In this document: positions 8,204 to 16,270 of the stretch, piece after piece
How the letters are laid out: every line of letters starts with the position of its first letter
Numbering within the stretch: the first letter of the stretch is position 1
NCBI GenBank assembly: GCA_945952225.1
Contig: CAMFHP010000090.1
Location: 1 to 36,566 of the forward strand
Length of the DNA stretch: 36,566 bases
Direction: 5' to 3'
Origin: an uncultured Myxococcaceae bacterium
GTDB taxonomy: Bacteria > Myxococcota_A > Polyangia > Polyangiales > Ga0077539
The notes under the pieces: generated by a model
Seen by the model: only the letters and a program-made list of their open reading frames with translations
Databases searched by the model: none
What the model was told of the DNA's origin: nothing
Position numbers and translations under genes: made by a program

Positions 8204-8875
8204 TCAACCGCCAGGCGGGAGGCGCAGGCGCGCGGCCTCGACCAGTTCGAGGAGCGACGCGCGACGGCCCGTCTGGTTGTACCGATACGCGTACGCGACG
8301 CCCGCGACGGCCGAGAGCGGCGACACGACGGCGAGCAGCGAGGCCGCGAGCGTGGGAGGTAGCACCGCCGACACGAGGGCCACCGCCACGATGGCGGGCA
8401 CGGCCTCTTTGAGCGGCGCGGCGTAGAGCCATCCGAGGGGGCCGAACACGAACGACAGCGCGCCCGAGGCGATCAGGGATTTCTCATCGCGCACCGTGGG
8501 CTCGTCGGCGAGGCGCGACGCGAGGCGCACGGGTTCGGGCGAGGGCGCGGCGCTGCGTGTGGCCGTCGGCGCGCTGCGAAAGGGGCGCGACGGCGACTCG
8601 GCGTCGACCTCGCGCTGGAGCCGTTGGAAGCGCTCCATCTCGTCGAGGGAGCGCGGTCCGTTGACCGACCGCTTCGCGCCGCGCACGCGCCACAGCACCT
8701 CGCCCTCGTCGTCGGAGTCGAACTCCACGAGGCCCGCGAGGGTGAGCTCGTTCATCCACTTCTCGATGCGCTCGCGCGGCGCGCCCGTGAACACCATCAC
8801 GTTGGCGCGCGTGAGCGGGATGCGCGTGGTCGCCCACATGCGCACGACAGCGGTCTCGAACTCGTGCTGGTTCAT
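8204..8875 (-). CDS. Winged-helix-like / membrane protein, unknown
   Basis: A 223-residue protein I cannot assign. Residues 1-75 read as a small winged-helix-like domain (TRIPLTRANVMVFTGAPRERIEKWMNELTLAGLVEF has the spacing of helix-turn-helix followed by a wing, then GEVLWRVRG). Residues about 76-125 are a polar, probably disordered, linker. Residues about 130-200 hold two or three hydrophobic segments (ALSFVFGPLGWLYAAPL, AVPAIVAVALVSAVLPP, LAASLLAVVSPLSAVAGVAYAY). A soluble DNA- or protein-binding head joined to a membrane anchor is what the sequence shows; a membrane-bound regulator is possible but unproven. Start ATG at 8875. A TTGACG box on the minus strand at 8911-8916 may be its -35. 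Confidence 0.7.
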   Translation of the reverse strand: MNQHEFETAVVRMWATTRIPLTRANVMVFTGAPRERIEKWMNELTLAGLVEFDSDDEGEVLWRVRGAKRSVNGPRSLDEMERFQRLQREVDAESPSRPFRSAPTATRSAAPSPEPVRLASRLADEPTVRDEKSLIASGALSFVFGPLGWLYAAPLKEAVPAIVAVALVSAVLPPTLAASLLAVVSPLSAVAGVAYAYRYNQTGRRASLLELVEAARLRLPPGG

Positions 8876-8926
8876 CGACGGCGCCGCAACGTCGCACCGC
8901 GCGCCGGGGCCGTCAACGGAAGGGGA

Positions 8927-10729
8927 TCAGTAGTCCGCGGGCGGGCAGTCGCCGTTGCGCCGACGGCGGTACACGGGCTCGCCGTCGACGTAGCGCATGA
9001 AGCAGTAGTTGCGATCGAGGTAGGCCCGCATCTGCGGGTAGTTGTACATGTACCGACCGTTCATCGACCGACCCGCGTCGACCACGAGCACGGGGCGCTC
9101 GCGTTCGAGGTCTTCGAGCATCTGCTCGCGGCTGTGCGGCACCACGCGGTGCTCCTCTTCGTCGCGCGTCGACTGGAACCACGGCACCACACCCGACGGG
9201 TACACCGTGTAGACGAAGCGCGACGCGGGGAGCCTGCCCGACGAGAGGTACGTCTCCGCGCGGAAGCCCCACACGAAGATCTTCTCGTCGGGGTTCGAGC
9301 GCTCGATCACGTAGCGCACGATGGGGTCGGCGTGTGGGTCCTGGTACCAGCGGTCGGTCTCGCGGAGCATGTTCACACGGCGCGAGAGGGCGCTCGATCC
9401 GATGAAGAGCGCGAGGGCGCCGCCAAGCACCAGCGTCGCAGCGCCCGCCACGGCCGCGCGGTCACGGCGGTGCGCGGGGTCGTACCCGAACGATGACGCC
9501 GCGAGCCCCGCCACGATGGCCGCCACGGGGTAGAGCTGCACGAAATAGTGCGGGAAGAAGCGCCACGTGAACGACGCCCCGAGGAGGCCGCACGCGAGCT
9601 GCAACACGAGGAACATCGCCGTCGCGCCGTGGCGCCAGCGCTCGATGCCGCGCACGTGGTCCGACACCCACGCGCTGACCGAGCGCGAGAGCGCGTAGAG
9701 GCCCAGCGATCCGACGGCCACGGCGCCGAGAAAATACCGGTCGATCTGCTCGCGGACCTTGTCGCGCATGTAGTCGCGCGTGAGGGGCGCCATGAAGATC
9801 TCGCGGCCGTAGCGCTGATAGTAGTAGACGAACTCGCGCAGGTGCCCCGTGGCCGCATAGACGCCCAGCACCAGCGCGTAGGGCACGGCCATCGCGCCGA
9901 GAAAGAGCCCCACGTCACGGAGCCGCGCGCGCAGCGGACGGTCATCGTTGGTGCGACCGAGCGCGAGCCACAGGAGCGCCGGGCCCACGTGGATGAGCGC
10001 CATCTGCTTGCTGAGGCCCGCGCAGGCCGAGAGCAATCCCGCGGTCACCAGCAACCGCGTGCGACGGGCGGGCAACGGACGCGCGCCGCCCACGGGCCGC
10101 TGGGCCCTGCCCACCACGAGCATCGAGCCCAGCACGAACTGCATCGCGACGATCTCGCCGTTGTAGCCGATGCCGTCCCAGGGGTTGAGCTCGTAGCCCA
10201 GAAAGTACGTGATGAAGAGCGCCGCGACGCCGCCGCCGAGGGGCGTGGTGAACTCCGCGGTCACGAGGAAGCACAGCAGCACCGTGCTCACGCCCGCCGA
10301 GAGCGCGAGCCATCGGATGGGCAGCCACGAGAACTGTCCGCCGAGCTTCATGAACAGCGCCGCGAGCCAGTACAGAATGGGTCCGCGCTGCGACACGCCG
10401 TCGACGTAGGGGAGCCAGTGGCCGTGGATCATCCGCAGCGCGAGGGCCGAGATGTAGCCCTCGTCGTTGGAGACCGGCGTCGCGTAGGGCCTGAAGAAAT
10501 GCAGGTGCGCGCGGATCAACACCCCGAGCGCGATCGCCAGCGCCGCGAGGGGAACGGCCCATCGCATGCGCCACATCGGGTCGCGCCAGAAGGGCGTCGG
10601 TGACGTTCCCGCAGAGGTGTCGGGCGCGGTGTCGGCGGGCGCGGTGTCGGCGGGCGCGTCGGGCGCGGACGAGGCGTCGGCAGGGGCGTTCGCGCGGTCG
10701 TCGGTCGGAGGCGAGGAGGGGTCTTCCAT
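8927..10729 (-). CDS. GT-C fold glycosyltransferase (family 39/ArnT-like)
   Basis: A 600-residue multi-spanning membrane protein with about eleven hydrophobic helices. After a cytoplasmic Pro/Ala/Asp-rich leader (residues 1-50) and the first helix comes VSNDEGYISALALRMIHGHWLPY, whose Asp-Glu pair matches the catalytic acidic pair in the first outer loop of GT-C (PMT_2) enzymes, followed by QRGPILYWLAALFMKLGG, also typical. These enzymes move sugars from polyprenyl-phosphate carriers on the outer face of the inner membrane. The C-terminal 150 residues form a soluble domain with KIFVWGFRAETYLSSGRL, as in other bacterial family-39 proteins. Acceptor and sugar are unknown; no other glycan genes are adjacent. 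Confidence 0.85.
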   Translation of the reverse strand: MEDPSSPPTDDRANAPADASSAPDAPADTAPADTAPDTSAGTSPTPFWRDPMWRMRWAVPLAALAIALGVLIRAHLHFFRPYATPVSNDEGYISALALRMIHGHWLPYVDGVSQRGPILYWLAALFMKLGGQFSWLPIRWLALSAGVSTVLLCFLVTAEFTTPLGGGVAALFITYFLGYELNPWDGIGYNGEIVAMQFVLGSMLVVGRAQRPVGGARPLPARRTRLLVTAGLLSACAGLSKQMALIHVGPALLWLALGRTNDDRPLRARLRDVGLFLGAMAVPYALVLGVYAATGHLREFVYYYQRYGREIFMAPLTRDYMRDKVREQIDRYFLGAVAVGSLGLYALSRSVSAWVSDHVRGIERWRHGATAMFLVLQLACGLLGASFTWRFFPHYFVQLYPVAAIVAGLAASSFGYDPAHRRDRAAVAGAATLVLGGALALFIGSSALSRRVNMLRETDRWYQDPHADPIVRYVIERSNPDEKIFVWGFRAETYLSSGRLPASRFVYTVYPSGVVPWFQSTRDEEEHRVVPHSREQMLEDLERERPVLVVDAGRSMNGRYMYNYPQMRAYLDRNYCFMRYVDGEPVYRRRRNGDCPPADY

Positions 10730-10807
10730 CGGCGTGCGGGGTGAAGGGATGAAGCAGTCGAAGCAGTGGGAGGAGCGTGCGAAGGGAGTGCGATGCGGCG
10801 CGTTCGG

Positions 10808-11269
10808 TCAGGGGACGCGCGGGCGTCCGCGGCGGGGGCGCTCGTCGGGCGCGCGCAGCGTGGCGAGGGCCGAGGGAGGCAGCGCCACGAGCTCGTAGAC
10901 CTCCGTGCGAAACCCGTAGGCCGCGTGGATGCGCGTGAGCAATGCCACGGCCTCGTCGTGGTGGATGGTCGTCGGCGCGGGGACCTTCACCGCCTTGCGA
11001 ATCGCCGCGAAGGTCACGCCCATTTCGAGCAGGTCGTGCGCGTGCTGGAGCACCTCGATGGGCTTCAACCGCGGGGGCTCGGCGTGCGTGCCCTCTTCGA
11101 GCTCCTTCAAGAGCCGCTGACGACGGCGTGCGGTGCGACCATCGCCCGCGGGCGAGGCGGTGGATCCCTCGGTGAGCAGCCGGTTCAGCTTGCGCGCGAG
11201 GCGCCGCTTCTCGACCGCTTCGGGGCTCCCGCGACGGTTCTCCGTCGGGCTGCGGGTCGGTCTGGCCAT
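10808..11269 (-). CDS. Basic small protein with AT-hook-like tail, unknown
   Basis: A 153-residue protein I do not recognise. Residues 1-60 are strongly basic (EKRRLARKLNRLL, ARRRQRLLKELEEG). The centre holds a helical segment, DLLEMGVTFAAIRKAVKVPAPTTIHHDEAVALL, with the rhythm of a helix-turn-helix. The C-terminus RPRRGRPRVP contains the RGRP core of an AT-hook. DNA binding is therefore a fair inference, not a demonstrated fact. ATG at 11269. A perfect TTGACA box lies 39-44 nt upstream. The next gene on this strand (GT-C enzyme) begins 78 bp downstream. Confidence 0.62.
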   Translation of the reverse strand: MARPTRSPTENRRGSPEAVEKRRLARKLNRLLTEGSTASPAGDGRTARRRQRLLKELEEGTHAEPPRLKPIEVLQHAHDLLEMGVTFAAIRKAVKVPAPTTIHHDEAVALLTRIHAAYGFRTEVYELVALPPSALATLRAPDERPRRGRPRVP

Positions 11270-11284
11270 GAGCGTCGCGCGGAG

Positions 11285-11313
11285 GCATCGCGCGTCTTGC
11301 CGCGCCCTGTCAA
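11285..11313 (-). promoter_or_regulatory. Candidate sigma-70-type promoter for the 153-aa gene
   Basis: On the minus strand a perfect -35 TTGACA occupies 11313-11308. With a 17-nt spacer the -10 would be CGATGC (11290-11285), a poor match. The predicted start would fall about 10 nt before the ATG at 11269. The -35 is convincing, the -10 is not. Confidence 0.35.
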
Positions 11314-11433
11314 TCCCCGTGCATTCCCCGCGCAGCGTGAGGGGGACGCACGGAGACGCGGGACGGCCGTGCGCGCCATGCGGGCGACGGAGGGAGCGGG
11401 AGGTTTCGGGGAGCGTCGAGGCGGGGAGCGCGC

Positions 11434-11468
11434 GCGCCGCGGGTCACCGTCGGGCGACCACGCGGCGC
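11434..11468 (-). terminator. Hairpin after the Cys-rich lipoprotein gene
   Basis: GCGCCGCG at 11434-11441 and CGCGGCGC at 11461-11468 are perfect complements; inside them GGTC (11442-11445) pairs with GACC (11456-11459), leaving one bulged base and a 10-nt loop. The hairpin begins 16 nt past the stop of the minus-strand gene at 11484. No U-tract follows, so termination may need other factors. Confidence 0.5.
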
Positions 11469-11483
11469 ATGCGAAGGGTCACA

Positions 11484-14400
11484 TCACGGACGGGTGATCG
11501 CCGCGGTGTACGCGCCGGCCGCGCCGCTGCAGCCGTCGACGTAGAGGGCGTGGAGGCCCGCGCCGCGCGGAATGACCGTCGTGAGCGACGACTGGCGGGG
11601 GCCGCACGAGTCGTCGTTGCAGAGGCTCGCGGTGGCGCCGCGGCCCGGCGAGACCTGGGCGAGCTCGGTGTCCCACGTGGCGCGGCCGCAGGTCGAGGCC
11701 GTGAACGCGCCGCCGACGAACGACGGGCACGTGTACCAGTAGAACGTGTCTTCCGCGCCGTTGGAGCAGCAGGTCGACGTGACGCGGCCCGTGCCCGAGG
11801 TGGTGCCCGACACGACGCTCGAACCCGCCGTGAGCGAGCGCACCGCGCCGTTGCCGACCGCCACGCGCTGGAAGCGGATCGACGCAGCGCCGCCCGTGCC
11901 GCAGCCCGAGAGCACCAGGAAGTACTGGCCCGCCGGGAGCTGCGCGAGGATCTGCGACTGCGAACCCGTGGCGCACCCGAGGAGGCCGCCGTCGTCGTTG
12001 CAGGTCGTGCCGTTGGTCACGCCGCCCGCCGAGGCGACGTTGGTGCCCGTCGCGTCCTGGAGGAACAGCGACGTGTCGAAGGTCGAGCCCACCGTGTCGG
12101 CGTACACGATCTCGGGCGCCGTGAGGGTGAACGAGTAGAAGACGTCCTTGCCCGCGGTGCAGCCGCAGACGCCCGTGGTGTCATTGCGGAAGCCCGTGGT
12201 GTTCACCGTCACCGTCGCGGGCGAGGCGATGGGGAGCGGGTTGTCGCGGGTCTCACCGGCGGGCACCGTCTGGCAGGCGCCGCGCACGCAGGTCTGGCCC
12301 GTGCCGCAGCGGCGGTTGCATCCGCCGCAGTTGTTCTCATCGACGTTCGTGTCGACGCACGAGGCGCCGCAGCGCGAGCCCGACGCGCAGTTGTTGAGGA
12401 TGTAGCTCACCGTGTACGTGCCCGACGACGAGCCGCACGAGTCGACGACGAGCGTGTTGAGGCCCGCCTGCGTGGCCGTCGTCGCGGGGATCGTCGACGT
12501 GGTGGTCGCGCCCGCGCCGCACACGAAGCCCGTGTCGTCGTTGCAGACCGCGCCGGTCGTGCGGAGCGCGCTGTACTGCGCGATCTCGACGTCGTAGTTC
12601 GCCTGGTTGGCCGCGCCGTTGGTGCCGCAGCTCGACGCGAAGAAGCTCGTCGCGGCGCCGCCGGGGCAGGTGACCCACCAGTACGAGTTCTCGGGGCCGC
12701 CCGAGCAGCAGGTCGAGGTGACCTGGCCCGTGCCCGAGGTGGCGCCCATCGCGGTCTGCACCGTGGCGTTCGGCGCGATGCGCGCCGTCGGGCCGTTGCC
12801 CGCCGGGAGGTGCTGGAAGTGGATCGTCGACATGCCCGCGCCGCAGCCCGAGAGCACGAGGTAGTACGTGCCGGGGTTGAGCCGCGCGATCACCTGGCTC
12901 GTGGTGTTGCCCGCGAGGGTGCAGGGCGCGCCCGACGACGCGTCGTCGTTGCAGGTCACCTGGTTGGCGCCGGGCGCCGTGAGGTTGTTGCCCGCCGAGT
13001 CCTGGAGGAACAGCGACGTGTCCCAGGCGGTGCCGAGGGTGTCGGCCCAGATGATCTCCGGCGTCGTGAGCACGAAGCGGAAGAACACGTCGTTGCCCGA
13101 CGTGCACGAGCAGGTGCCCGTGGTGTCGTTGCGCGCGCTCGTGGTGTCGGCCGCGAGGTTCTGCGCGGCGCCGGTGCCGAGGTTGATCACCGTCGCGCCC
13201 GTGCGCGTGTCATTGGCCGGCGGCGTACCGCGGCACACGCCCGCCATGCAGGGAACGCCCGTCGGGCACACGTTGCCGCAGCGGCCGCAGTTGGTCGCGC
13301 TGGTCATGAGGTTCTGGCAGGCCGCCGTCGTGCCCGTGCCGCAGACCGTCTGGCCCGTGGGGCACGCGCAGGTGCCCGCGGTGCAGGTCTGACCCATCGC
13401 GCAGGCGCGCCCGCAGGCGCCGCAGTTCGCGCGGTCGGTCATGGTGTTCACGCAGGTCGTGGCGCCGCCCGCCGTGCAGGCCGTCTGGCCCGTGGCGCAG
13501 GCGCAGCGACCCGCGGTGCAGGTCTGGCCGCCGGTGCAGGTCGTGCCGCAGGCGCCGCAGTTGGTGGCGTCGGTCTGCGTGTTCACGCAGTTGCCGCCGC
13601 AGAGGGTCTGGCCCGTGGCGCAGGCGCAGCGGCCCGCGGTGCACACCTGGCCCGTGGGGCAGGCGTTGCCGCAGCGGCCGCAGTTCGTGGCGTCGGTCTG
13701 CGTGTTCACGCAGGTGCGGCCGCAGAGCGACTGGCCCGTGGCGCAGCGGCAGGCGCCCGCCGAGCAGGTCTGGCCCATCGCGCAGGCGGTGCCACACGCG
13801 CCGCAGTTCATGCTGTCGGTCTGCGTGTTCACGCAGGTCGGCGTGGCGGCCATCGGGGTGCAGTCGGTCTGGCCCGTCGCGCAGGTCGGACGCGCCGTGC
13901 GGCACGTGCCCGTCTGGCAGGTCTGCGTGGCCGAGCAGGCGTTGCCGCACATGCCGCAGTTGGCCGGGTCGCTCTGGAGGTCGGCGCAGGCCGTACCGCA
14001 CATCGTCTGGCCCGTGGCGCACATCGTCGTGCCCGTGCACGCGCCCGCGGCGCAGGTCTGGCCCGCGGCGCAGGTGCGACCGCACATGCCGCAGTTCGCG
14101 GTGTCGGTCTGGAGGTTCGCGCAGGTGGTGCCACAGAGCATCTGGCCCGTCGGGCAGGTCATCGCGCGGCAGGTGCCCGTCTGGCAGGTCTGGCCCGCGG
14201 GGCAGGCCGTTCCGCACGCGCCGCAGTTGGCGGCGTCGCTCGACGTGTCGACGCACACGCCGCTGCACGAGGTCTGACCCGTCGGGCAGGTCATGGTGCT
14301 ACGGCACATGCCCGCCATGCAGGCCTGGCCCGCCGAGCAGGCCGTTCCGCACGTGCCGCAGTTCGACGCGTCGGTCTGCGTGTCGACACAGCTCGTGCCG

Positions 14401-14900
14401 CAGCGGGTCTGGCCCGCCATGCACGCGGCCTGACAGCTGCCGCCGGCGCAGGTCTCGCCCGTCGCGCAGGCGTTGCCGCAGGCGCCGCAGTTCATCGCGT
14501 CCGTCGAGGTCTCGACACACGCGGTGCCGCAGAGCGTCTGCGTGCCCGTGCACATCATGTCGGCGACGCAGGCGCCCGCGCGACACACCTGGCCCGCGGC
14601 GCAGGTGGTGCCACACGCGCCGCAGTTGTTGCTGCTGGTCTGCGTGTCGACGCACACGTCGCCGCAGCGCATCTGGCCCATGTCACAGGGCGTGGGGCCG
14701 TTGTCCGTCGGCGGGGGATTGTCCGTCGGCGGGGGATTGTCCGTCGGCGGGGGATTGTCCGTCGGCACGGGCGTGTCTTCGGTGACGGGCGTGTCGGTCG
14801 CAGCGTCGGGCGTCGGGTTGCTGGCAGGCGGATCGTCGCTACAGCCGGCCACCGACGAGAGCACGGCGAGCGCGAGGCACCATCGGGTCCATCGCATCAT
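11484..14900 (-). CDS. Large Cys-rich repeat lipoprotein with duplicated PPC-like modules
   Basis: A protein of 1,138 residues. The signal peptide ends in the lipobox VAGC, followed by an Asp/Thr/Pro linker with three exact TDNPPP repeats. About residues 72-556 are 11 tandem copies of a 38-45-residue unit with eight cysteines (pattern C-x3-GQ-x2-C-x3-C-x9-NCG-C-x3-C-x2-GQ-x-C-x3-C). A twelfth copy sits near 840-877. Two homologous modules of about 260 residues (565-838 and 880-1138) share DTTGxCxCxxGxDVFxxF, WDTSLFLQD-like and YxLVLSGCG motifs and resemble pre-peptidase C-terminal (PPC) beta domains, two per module. Such Cys-rich repeats are common in Myxococcota surface proteins and are often misannotated. 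ATG at 14900 has GGAG 9 nt upstream; 14909 is an alternative. Surface adhesion or structural role is inferred. Confidence 0.88.
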   Translation of the reverse strand: MMRWTRWCLALAVLSSVAGCSDDPPASNPTPDAATDTPVTEDTPVPTDNPPPTDNPPPTDNPPPTDNGPTPCDMGQMRCGDVCVDTQTSSNNCGACGTTCAAGQVCRAGACVADMMCTGTQTLCGTACVETSTDAMNCGACGNACATGETCAGGSCQAACMAGQTRCGTSCVDTQTDASNCGTCGTACSAGQACMAGMCRSTMTCPTGQTSCSGVCVDTSSDAANCGACGTACPAGQTCQTGTCRAMTCPTGQMLCGTTCANLQTDTANCGMCGRTCAAGQTCAAGACTGTTMCATGQTMCGTACADLQSDPANCGMCGNACSATQTCQTGTCRTARPTCATGQTDCTPMAATPTCVNTQTDSMNCGACGTACAMGQTCSAGACRCATGQSLCGRTCVNTQTDATNCGRCGNACPTGQVCTAGRCACATGQTLCGGNCVNTQTDATNCGACGTTCTGGQTCTAGRCACATGQTACTAGGATTCVNTMTDRANCGACGRACAMGQTCTAGTCACPTGQTVCGTGTTAACQNLMTSATNCGRCGNVCPTGVPCMAGVCRGTPPANDTRTGATVINLGTGAAQNLAADTTSARNDTTGTCSCTSGNDVFFRFVLTTPEIIWADTLGTAWDTSLFLQDSAGNNLTAPGANQVTCNDDASSGAPCTLAGNTTSQVIARLNPGTYYLVLSGCGAGMSTIHFQHLPAGNGPTARIAPNATVQTAMGATSGTGQVTSTCCSGGPENSYWWVTCPGGAATSFFASSCGTNGAANQANYDVEIAQYSALRTTGAVCNDDTGFVCGAGATTTSTIPATTATQAGLNTLVVDSCGSSSGTYTVSYILNNCASGSRCGASCVDTNVDENNCGGCNRRCGTGQTCVRGACQTVPAGETRDNPLPIASPATVTVNTTGFRNDTTGVCGCTAGKDVFYSFTLTAPEIVYADTVGSTFDTSLFLQDATGTNVASAGGVTNGTTCNDDGGLLGCATGSQSQILAQLPAGQYFLVLSGCGTGGAASIRFQRVAVGNGAVRSLTAGSSVVSGTTSGTGRVTSTCCSNGAEDTFYWYTCPSFVGGAFTASTCGRATWDTELAQVSPGRGATASLCNDDSCGPRQSSLTTVIPRGAGLHALYVDGCSGAAGAYTAAITRP
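14703..14756 (-). repeat. 18-bp exact tandem repeat, 3 copies, coding
   Basis: Three exact copies of an 18-bp unit at 14703-14720, 14721-14738 and 14739-14756, plus a partial fourth, encode the Asn-Pro-Pro-Pro-Thr-Asp linker just after the lipobox of the Cys-rich lipoprotein. Perfect identity suggests recent expansion. Confidence 0.9.
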
Positions 14901-15014
14901 CAGTCGCATCTCCAGGGCGTTGTGGGGGCCACACAGCGGCCGCGCGGGCTCCCCATGAGCCTCCGCGACCGGCCGCGCGCACCCACGCGAAGCAGTCGAC
15001 GCGGTTCTATCGAA

Positions 15015-15049
15015 GGTTGCCGCGGGTTACCAGCCTCACCGCGGCAATC
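15015..15049. promoter_or_regulatory. Inverted repeat, possible operator
   Basis: TTGCCGCGG at 15017-15025 and CCGCGGCAA at 15039-15047 are perfect inverted repeats around a 13-nt centre; a G-T and a G-C pair extend the stem to 15015-15049. It lies between the divergent lipoprotein and methyltransferase genes and ends two bases before a TTGACG -35-like box. The placement fits a regulator site; a hairpin in a leader is the alternative. Confidence 0.45.
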
Positions 15050-15050
15050 C

Positions 15051-15080
15051 TTGACGGCGCCAACACCAACGGGCTTGTCT
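15051..15080 (+). promoter_or_regulatory. Candidate promoter for the methyltransferase gene
   Basis: TTGACG (15051-15056) and TTGTCT (15075-15080) are separated by 18 nt. Transcription would start near 15087, a few bases before the GTG at 15095, so the message would have almost no leader. The -10 match is poor. Confidence 0.3.
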
Positions 15081-15094
15081 GCAACGCACGTCCC

Positions 15095-16270
15095 GTGACC
15101 CCGAACGCTCCGCCCACCGCCCGCTGTCCCCTCTGCGCCTCCGACGACCTGCGCAGCTCCGTGCACCGTGACGCCCTGCCCGTGATGCAGAACGTGGTGT
15201 TCGCCGACCGCGCCGAGGCCCTCGCCGCGCCGCGCGCCGACCTCACCCTCTGCACCTGCGCCCGCTGCGGCTTCTCGTTCAACGGCCGCTTCGACCCCGC
15301 GCGCATGGTCTACGACGCCCGCTACGACAACGACGTCCCCTCGGCCGCGTTCGAGCGCTACTACCGCGAGATCGCCGCCGACCTGGCCGCGCGCCACGGT
15401 CTCTCGCGCGGCGTCGTGTGCGACGTGGGCTGCGGCAAGGGACGCTTCCTCGACCTCTTCTGCGAGACCGTGCCCGGCATCGAGGGGCTCGGCATCGATC
15501 CCAGTTGCGCCCCGCGCGCGGCCACGCCCGAGCGCCCCGTCACCCTCGTGAGCGACGTGTTCCGACCCGCGCACGTGGCCGTGGTCCCCGAGCTCGTGGT
15601 GTGCCGCCACACGCTCGAACACATCCCCGCGCCGCTCCCCTTTCTGCGGTCCATTCACGAAGCCCTCGCCGGCGCCCCCGATGCGCCGCTCTTCTTCGAA
15701 GTCCCCGACCTCGACTGGATCCTCGACCGCGGGGCCTTCTGGGACTTCTGCTACGAGCACTGCAACTACTTCACGGCGCAGAGCCTCGCGTACGCGCTCT
15801 CCGCCGCGGGCTTCGCCGTCGACGAGGTGCGCCACGCCTTCGGAGGCCAGTACCTCCACGCCCACGCGCGCCGCGCCGCGCCCTCGACGCCCTCCGTCGA
15901 CGCTGCGTCCGCCGTGGCCCGCGCCGCCCGCTACGCCGCCGACGAGCGCGCCCGCATCGACGACGCCCGCGCCCGCTGCGCCGCCGCCTCGCAGCACGCC
16001 CGCAGCGCACTCTGGGGCATGGCCACCAAGGGCGTGCTCTTCGCGAACCTCGTCGACCCCGAAGGCACCCTCCTCGCGGGCGGCGTCGACATCAACGTGA
16101 AGAAGCAGTCGCGCTTCACGCCCGTCACCGCGCACGGCATCCACGAGCCCGCGTGGCTCCGCACGCTCGGACCCGCGCCCACGGTCTTCGTGATGAACCC
16201 CAACTACCTCGACGAGATCCGCGCCCAGTGCGTCGCGATGGGCGTCGACGCGCAGTTCGTCAGCGTGTGA
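15095..16270 (+). CDS. SAM-dependent methyltransferase, zinc-finger/C-methyltransferase type
   Basis: A 391-residue protein with the three-part layout of sugar C-methyltransferase-like enzymes. The N-terminal zinc-binding part has CPLC at 11-14 and CARC at 55-58. The central Rossmann part has the SAM motif I VVCDVGCGKGRFLDLF near residue 108 and VCRHTLEHIPAPLPFL. The C-terminal part contains WGMATKGVLFANLV, similar to the Methyltransf_14 domain. Members methylate NDP-sugars or related metabolites; the substrate here is not clear because no sugar-nucleotide genes are adjacent. The frame is open to a TTG at 15017, but the GTG at 15095 places the zinc motif at the usual distance from the N-terminus. 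The 3' end overlaps the convergent permease gene by 11 bp. Confidence 0.83.
   Translation: MTPNAPPTARCPLCASDDLRSSVHRDALPVMQNVVFADRAEALAAPRADLTLCTCARCGFSFNGRFDPARMVYDARYDNDVPSAAFERYYREIAADLAARHGLSRGVVCDVGCGKGRFLDLFCETVPGIEGLGIDPSCAPRAATPERPVTLVSDVFRPAHVAVVPELVVCRHTLEHIPAPLPFLRSIHEALAGAPDAPLFFEVPDLDWILDRGAFWDFCYEHCNYFTAQSLAYALSAAGFAVDEVRHAFGGQYLHAHARRAAPSTPSVDAASAVARAARYAADERARIDDARARCAAASQHARSALWGMATKGVLFANLVDPEGTLLAGGVDINVKKQSRFTPVTAHGIHEPAWLRTLGPAPTVFVMNPNYLDEIRAQCVAMGVDAQFVSV

Noticed and set aside
11133-15098. Plus-strand open frame of about 1,321 codons opposite the Cys-rich lipoprotein
   Set aside because: Its repetitive Ala/Arg/Gly translation mirrors the Cys-rich repeats on the minus strand, which have a signal peptide, lipobox and ribosome-binding site.
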